This document shows, piece by piece, positions 57,824 to 64,000 of a stretch of 64,000 bases of DNA. The notes below the pieces were generated by a model. That model was not told where the DNA came from. It searched no databases and saw only the letters and a program-made list of their open reading frames with translations. The position numbers were made by a program, and so were the translations under genes. The stretch spans positions 3,859,706 through 3,923,705 of the forward strand of contig CAJINV010000001.1 of NCBI GenBank assembly GCA_905178155.1. The letters run 5' to 3'. The stretch's first letter is position 1; every line of letters starts with the position of its first letter. The stretch comes from Amoebophrya sp. A120. Its lineage: Eukaryota; Sar; Dinophyceae; Syndiniales; Amoebophryaceae.

Positions 57824-60800
57824 ATGGGGGCGTCTAAGAACAAGCACACAGTCGAAGCTGCAAGGCGGACACCTGTGGGCGCCGTCTCGTGCTTTCATCC
57901 CGCAGAAGATGATGATCAACATCATGATGACGCAGCAGGAGCACTCCATAACCGATGTTATGCCAACCACGGGACGACATCGACGCCGAAGCACGACCGC
58001 CCCGCCCAGCACCTGAGGCAGCAGCAGCAGCTGCACAACTCGACAAGTCGTAAGAGGAAGAGGACTTACAAGTATGACCATCCGCAGTACCAGGCAGCGT
58101 TGGAAAAGATTGCGGCGCGGAAAGGATCCGATGCGAACGGTGGGTTCACCTGGTTTTGGCAGCAGCCAAGTTGCGGCATGATGATGTGGAAGTTTTTCTT
58201 CCTCAGCTGCGCAATACTAAACCAGCCCCTGCCGTGGCCGCTGATGGTACTGGATAACGTTATGGAGGACTTGTTCGACTTGGATGTGGAAGCAGACAAA
58301 GACCCGACGACCAGCAGAAGTGGAGAAAAAACTAAAAGTAAAAGCCTTTTACAACATCAACAGGAATCGGAGTTGTACCACGATGAGAGCTACGATGGCG
58401 GTACAAGAACTACGAAAGATTTTTACTCGACGACGGTGGAAAAAGCCGAGGAGTGCTCCTCGCACCAGCCAGCGCCCGCACCTACTCCGTCGAGACAGCC
58501 ACGACCAGCGGGGGCTCTGATTTGCGAAACAAGTAGAAAAGGCACAACCACATGCACGGCGCAGACAGAATCAGAATTTTTATCTGGAAGATCTACTACT
58601 GCATCTTCTTCCAAGCGTGGTGGTCCTCGACAACAAGATGAAAATACTAGTGACAACATTAGTCAAAGTCACCAGCTGCACGGGGGCAAGACATGTGCAC
58701 GACCAGCTTCAACAAGGTGGTCTTCCACCAGAAAATCATCTGAAAGCGTTCATCCCGCGTCCTCCGGGACGACGACGAAAAATGGTTGGAATAAAGAGAC
58801 TTTGAATTTCGAACACATGGTGCAAGATCAGCAGGCTCAACAGCACACTTTCTCCGACATCACGAACATTAGAAAGCCGGATTTCGTAATAGATGAAAAG
58901 CTCGATCTTCAGCGTATTAACGCAGGGCAGCCGGCGCGGGGTTTAGATCATGAAAAAGGAGCTGCGGTGAATCCTCGCGAAGATGTTGACATGCGTGGAA
59001 CAAACACACTGAGGACCAAAAGAACATCAAACTCAAAGCAGAGCTATTTACAACTGAAGCAGCAGGAAGATGAAACTCCTGCTAATGGTATGGCATCGCC
59101 AAAGACGTCGAGCTCGAGGAGCACAGGAGGCGATATCGAAAAGTGCGCGACATCATCATCTTCAAGGGCTGCAGAGACCACGAAGCAGTCTTGTCCATCT
59201 GGGGGCACGACCATGGGTTTCACGGACGTCCAAACAACTTCTTCATCTACTCCTGGTCGTGCGCCAGCAACCGGAGCAACTTGTGTTCGTCCTCCAGCTC
59301 TCGACAAAACTTCGAAACAAAACACGGCTGATAGAAAAGTACTGCGGAACCTGTACGGCACAATCCGGCGATGCGAGAAAAGCTTTCTTCTCCCTTCAGA
59401 TGAACAGGATTTGTTCACCATGGGCGTCGAGTCCAAGAAAAAGAAAAACGGTCAAGGAGAAGGACGCCAAAATGTAAATGGAATTGCTGAGACATCAAAA
59501 CTCCACGAGGAGGACAAGAAAGCAGACCAGGAACAACAAGTACTCGATACAGGCGGCGAGGACAACTACGACTACGTAGACGACATCCTGCGAGGTCTCG
59601 ACAGAGGCTTTTTGTTCTTAAACAAAAATGGGCAGCGCTTTCCGGATGGTATCAAGGTCCCGGAAGATGAAACGAACTGCGACTGGCTTTTCTGCATTTC
59701 TGAGGCCGTGCGCCCAATGCAGCACTCCTATTCATTGACGAAGAAGCCACTGGCGCCGGAGAGGTCGAGTGCAACGGACGGAGACTACTATGTGGAGGAA
59801 CTGCTGAAAAAAATCCTCTCTCTGGCGGATACACGGAAGGACCGGGCTCAGTGCAACAATGGTACCGCTAGTAGCATCAGCGCTCCGACGGTGAGAGATG
59901 AAAAGTACGAGCACCACCAGCAGGTACAACTAGAGCTTGATCAAACCAGCTCAAAGGTGGCCACACCTCTTATCCCTTCATCGAAACAAGAAGAAAGGGA
60001 GCAGCAGGAGCAGGAGCTGTTTGTCTTTGATCAACTTCAACACCCCTACGACGAGACAAGGGTCGTTGTCGAGGAGGATGTCTCAACGGTCACACAACAG
60101 GAGGAAATAACTACTTCCGCGGAGCAGGAAGGTCAAAAAATCGAACCCACTACGGACACTGTCTCCACCCTTCCGCTCCCGAGTATGGCGTTCTCAACTG
60201 TTACATTCTCAAGTGTTACATGGATTTGTCAATGTCATGCAAGAATGGGAGAAGTGAAAGGGAAAAGCTTGCTCCTTTTGCATTACAGGTTTGGAGCAGA
60301 TTACAATGCTATCTAGCGTGTCGAGAACTTGTCATGCGGAGAAGGTTTGAAATTGTGAAAAGTGATAGCGTTTTTGCATGACAACAAATGAGAATGTAAC
60401 GTTTGAGAGCCCCATACCGAGACCGATGGCGCGGGCCGACCGCAGGCGTTCGGCCAGACTGCTCGAGATCGAAATGGTACGGACTTACGTGGCCATCTTC
60501 GATGCGCCGCCTTCGCTGACAGAGGAATACATCCAGGTCGGAGTCTATCGCAGGAGAAAACTGTAGTTTTACCGGAAAATTTGTGATGCAGAACATCTAA
60601 ATCATGTAATGTAAATGTATTCCTATTCCGTTCGCATAGGTAGCATAAGTTTTACTTTGTGTTTCTACGCATGCTCATGCATGGATTTTTAGGCGTGCTT
60701 TACTCTATCCCTGAGGAAGCTCGCAGGGCAAATAAAAATGTACAAACGAGCACCTGTCATCCGCGAAGAAAAAAATTGCAAAATTGCAATACAGTGAAAC

Positions 60801-63800
60801 ACTTTTTCCGCTCGATAGTTTCACGAACAAGGCGGGGAAAGCGAAAGTGCTTGAGAAGATAATGGGGGCAGACTGGTACGGCTACCTCAAGATGCCAAAG
60901 GTGCTGTTGGAAATGGCACCCGACATGACATACCTAGAGTACGCGAGCGAGGCCAGTTTGCTGGAGATAGAAATCGAAGACATAAACACGGCCGAGACTT
61001 CATCCTCGTCTAGTACTGTTGAACACGACGACCATCAACATCATCATGCGTCAAGGAGTAAGGCCCATGATAGTATCCGGTACAACAACGAAAACCATGC
61101 GGCGGATGTGGATGTGTTGAGCCTGAGTGATATGAAAAGCCTTCTTTCCAACGACCGCTACGGATACCGAAGTAGTGGTCTGAGCTACAACATTGCCAGT
61201 GCCGCCGCACGGCAGTCCTGGTGCTATTCGAACAGGTACAAGTGCATTTACCTGATCGACCGTGGCCCGGAGCAACACACGGACTTTCTTCTCGCGATCA
61301 TGCTCCCGAACTTGGAGAGCGTGGCGGTCAGCCTGGACATTATCCAGCGAAAGGTGTATGACTGGCTGTATTGGCTGCAAAAACTCGACCAAGTGGACGT
61401 GGATGAGGTTAATAACATGGAGAAACGAGACGACCAGGAGCACGTTGGTGGTCCTGGTCGTCGAGCTGATAGTACTGGCAACGGCTCTACTTGTAGTTCT
61501 ACTTGCCCGTCGTCGTCCGAGATGAAGCAGGATCCGTTTAGTGGCCGCCCGAGCCATAATTTTTTCTTTGACGACCAGGGGAAGTGCAGTAGCAGTACCG
61601 GAAGTAGGCATCATTCACAGCAGACAGCTTCTGTGGTGTCGACCAGCAGGAGCGTGCAAGTGAAAGAAGTTGTGGAAATAGAAACTCAAACTCCAAAAAC
61701 ATCATTTTCTGACGGACGACGAGGATGCCGTTGCGCCGCCTCAACAACGGGGGCTGCAGATAAGCAACTACAAGGAGTAGACCTCCACGGAGATGAAGTA
61801 GGGACGAGCCAGGACGAGCAGTTGCAGTACTACACCGATAGGGAAGCGGCCACGGTAGCGAAGCTGAGTGAAAACGATAGGGAGCACATTGAACAAACCT
61901 TCGAGGAGGTAAAGGAAATGATGTTGATGCAGCGGACCTACAAGGCGCGCAGCGACGAGGCTCGAGGTGTGGACCGCAGCGACATCGACCCAGTTGCGCT
62001 CGAGAGGGACGTATGCATTGGTGCACAAGTATCGTACTAGTACAAGAAATCGTGTGAGAGCATGAGAAATAAATAATTAAAATTTCAATTAATGTAAAAG
62101 TGCGGATTTACCTCGATTTGGAAAAGTGCACGAGTGCGATTCCGATTAGTGCGAGCGCGATACTTCTGCACAGGATAGCAGGTGCAGCACCACGCGCGCT
62201 TCGGGGCCGTGCGGTGGCGCGAGCAACGGAAGGCCCTGCAGGTCTTGGATGGGTTCGTGCAGGAGCTACGGCAGGATGTGCATGACGCGACGAAAGTGAT
62301 CCTAAAGTCGGCCCTGGCGAAGAGTGCGCGCATCTCGGCACTTCTCACGCTCATGAAGGGCGCTTCGGCACTTTTAGCCGGCCTGTTGAGCAACCACTTA
62401 ATCACGCTGCAGAGTACCGAGCTGCAGATAGAAGTGCCCCGGGAGCATCGTGTAAGCTTCTTGTACCTCAAGACGGACTTTCACGGGATGCTTACGATTG
62501 AAGGTGGGCCGCCGCACTTCAACACACTCGCAAGTGTAGCGCCCTTTTTGAGAATACCGCCATCTCTTCTCGGGCCGCTTTCTTTGATAGGAGCAATCTC
62601 GGCCTCCCGGCGTCAGCAACTGCGGGACCACCGTGCAGAGCAGGCAGTTTCAGTGCATCATCACCAAGCGGATGAAGGAGATGCGGGTAGTACGAAGGAG
62701 CGCCACAGACGACACTCGTCCACGCATGGTTTGTCATTTGCGGCCCACGTCGTCGAGGATGAACAAAACAAACTGTCATCACGTTCATCTAAAACAGAAG
62801 AATCCGCGGCCGATGTACACTACAACAGTTGGCCTGGAAAAACCGCGGAACACGACGACCTAGGCTGCACAAGAACTGACGCAGTAGACAATTCGTACGA
62901 CCACAAGCAACAGCCTGCAATGATGAATCATCATCATGGTAGAGATGAACAGCATGATGACGCGGGCGCGGCTCGAGACCAGGATGTAGATGATGTTCCA
63001 AGCGGCCCAGCCCCCACTTCTAGTACATCACCGACGTCACAATCAGAAATAACGACGAGCACTGAAGACGATAATTTAGGAGGAACATCATCTTCACACT
63101 CCAGTGTTAAATCGACTACATCACCGCCTGCCGAGCAAAACAGAAACAGCCAGAGCATTTTCTCCCGACGGCCTCGCAAAAATTCCCGCGGTGGCGGTAT
63201 CCTACTCTCAGTCACAGCCACGCCGGTAGATGATGTAGTGGTCGCAGCAGCTGGAGCTGCTGCGCCCCCTGCTCCGCCGTCCGTCCCGCTGCGGCAGGCC
63301 GCGGCCCACACGAGCACCGCGACGGCGACCACGACGAGTTGCGATCCGCTCGGGGGCTTTTGCGATGTGTACGAGTCCCTGGAGTCCTTCTACCCGCCCC
63401 AGGTAAGCCCGCACTGCCTGCAGTCCGCCTGCGAGATTCCGGCGCAAAGCGGCGAATTCATCGGTGCCTGCCAGAATTCCGAATACATCCAGTCCCAAAT
63501 ATCCTTCTGCAGGTCCCGGGTGTGCTACGACGCGGTAGGTGCTCGTCAGGGGACTTTGCAGTAGGATTCAAATTGAATTTATGATGGATGACAATGCACC
63601 AGCCATTGCTGCTCAGCAAACAGAAACATTGACATTCGCATTGACAACATTCTTGCAGCATCTGGATCTGAAGATGATGATGATGATGAAAAAATCAACA
63701 GTGCGTCCCTCCGATCCAGTACATTCACCCGGAATGGACTTTACGAGAAAAGGACCGCTTGGTCGAAAAGCGGTTCAAGGCTTTGATAGAAGAGCGGATC

Positions 63801-63972
63801 CGGCGCGAAGTGAACGCAAGTGTGGACCCGGAGGTGCCCATGCTGTTTACCTACAATGCGGACTGCATCGAGGCTTTCAAAGACGCGCTCTGCTACCTGA
63901 ATTTTCCCAAATGCGGCTGCGCCCAGGAAAGCTTGCCAATGTGCACGTCCGTTTGCAACAATTACTACACAG
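57824..63972 (+). CDS. Large protein with Frizzled-like Cys-rich domain, 3' partial
   Basis: Exons 57824-60183, 60422-60562, 60795-62011, 62183-63534, 63702-63972, with a GT donor at 63973 running off the window; 1780 codons so far. The first 700 residues are disordered (His/Gln/Thr/Ser-rich), with a hydrophobic stretch (MMMWKFFFLSCAILNQPLPW) near residue 125. Middle exons have structured parts (LPNLESVAVSLDIIQRKVYDWLYWL; VLDGFVQELRQDVHDATKVI). The last exons form a Cys-rich domain: CDVYESLESFYPPQ..., CLQSACEIP, then AFKDALCYLNFPKCGC...PMCTSVCNNYYTG, which has the helix-Cys spacing of Frizzled-type CRDs. The role is unknown; extracellular or lumenal ligand binding is a guess from the Cys pattern. 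Introns 60563-60794 and 63535-63701 are GT-AG; two others are introners. Confidence 0.78.
60184..60416 (+). mobile_element. Introner, family D
   Basis: 233 bp, TATGGCGTTCTCAACTG...GTTTGAGAGCCCCATA, flanked by CCGAG at 60179-60183 and 60417-60421. Joining gives TLPLPR-PMARADRRR. It is the sister of the copy at 7715-7954, with CTCAA(C/G)TGTTACAT units in swapped order. Confidence 0.94.
62012..62177 (+). mobile_element. Introner, family C, GT-AG compatible
   Basis: 166 bp, TATGCATTGGTGCACAAG...CTTCTGCACAGGATA. The flanks GGACG (62007-62011) and GCAGG (62178-62182) no longer match well. A canonical cut GTATGC...GATAGCAG gives ERD-VQHHARFG, the same product as the symmetrical join, suggesting the boundary has evolved toward GT-AG. 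Confidence 0.85.
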
Positions 63973-64000
63973 GTATAGATTGACAAAAAGGAGGACGAGG

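Noticed and set aside
1-64000. CRISPR arrays, bacterial operons or ribosome-binding sites
   Set aside because: The introns, gene structure and protein families are eukaryotic; no regularly spaced direct repeats were seen.

Overview
This is a nuclear eukaryotic window. All ten well-supported protein genes, plus a probable dynein light chain, lie on the + strand. They are large, split by introns and separated by AT-richer spacers. Several encode cilium, centriole or Golgi proteins (CEP104, Sfi1-like, LC8-type dynein light chain, TBC1D23). The co-oriented gene array and the many non-canonical introns bounded by inverted repeats point to a dinoflagellate-lineage alveolate. The parasitic syndinian Amoebophrya, known for introner elements, is the best guess. 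That assignment is inference; no rRNA or spliced-leader gene is present to prove it.

Layout: TBC1D23-like gene, 5' truncated (365-3430); spacer; RG-rich protein with a possible Mei2-type RRM (7110-11507); long spacer with an orphan introner, a reverse-oriented introner candidate and a 1-kb palindromic tract (11508-18171); CEP104-like centriolar/ciliary tip protein (18172-26524); coiled-coil plus membrane protein (27407-31214); Caps_synth-type membrane glycosyltransferase (32396-35539); coiled-coil protein in 12 exons (37226-41920); LC8-type dynein light chain (42876-43298); TLC-domain membrane protein (44970-46316); giant Sfi1-like centrin-binding repeat protein (46955-56181); small hypothetical (56306-57133); large protein with a Frizzled-like cysteine-rich domain running off the right edge (57824-63972+).

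The main discovery is a dense set of introner elements, about 26 in 64 kb. Each is 109-500 bp (one is 1.15 kb), bounded by terminal inverted repeats that begin TAT and end ATA, and flanked by a 5-bp direct repeat of host coding sequence. Removing the element plus one repeat copy restores the reading frame in every gene checked; total coding lengths come out as whole codon numbers. At least nine unrelated terminal-repeat families share the 5-bp duplication and an inner TTTGTAATGCA-like box. Nearly all cannot be spliced as GT-AG, yet they sit beside ordinary GT-AG introns in the same genes. This looks like transposition-driven intron gain caught in progress, with a splicing or excision rule that is not the standard one.
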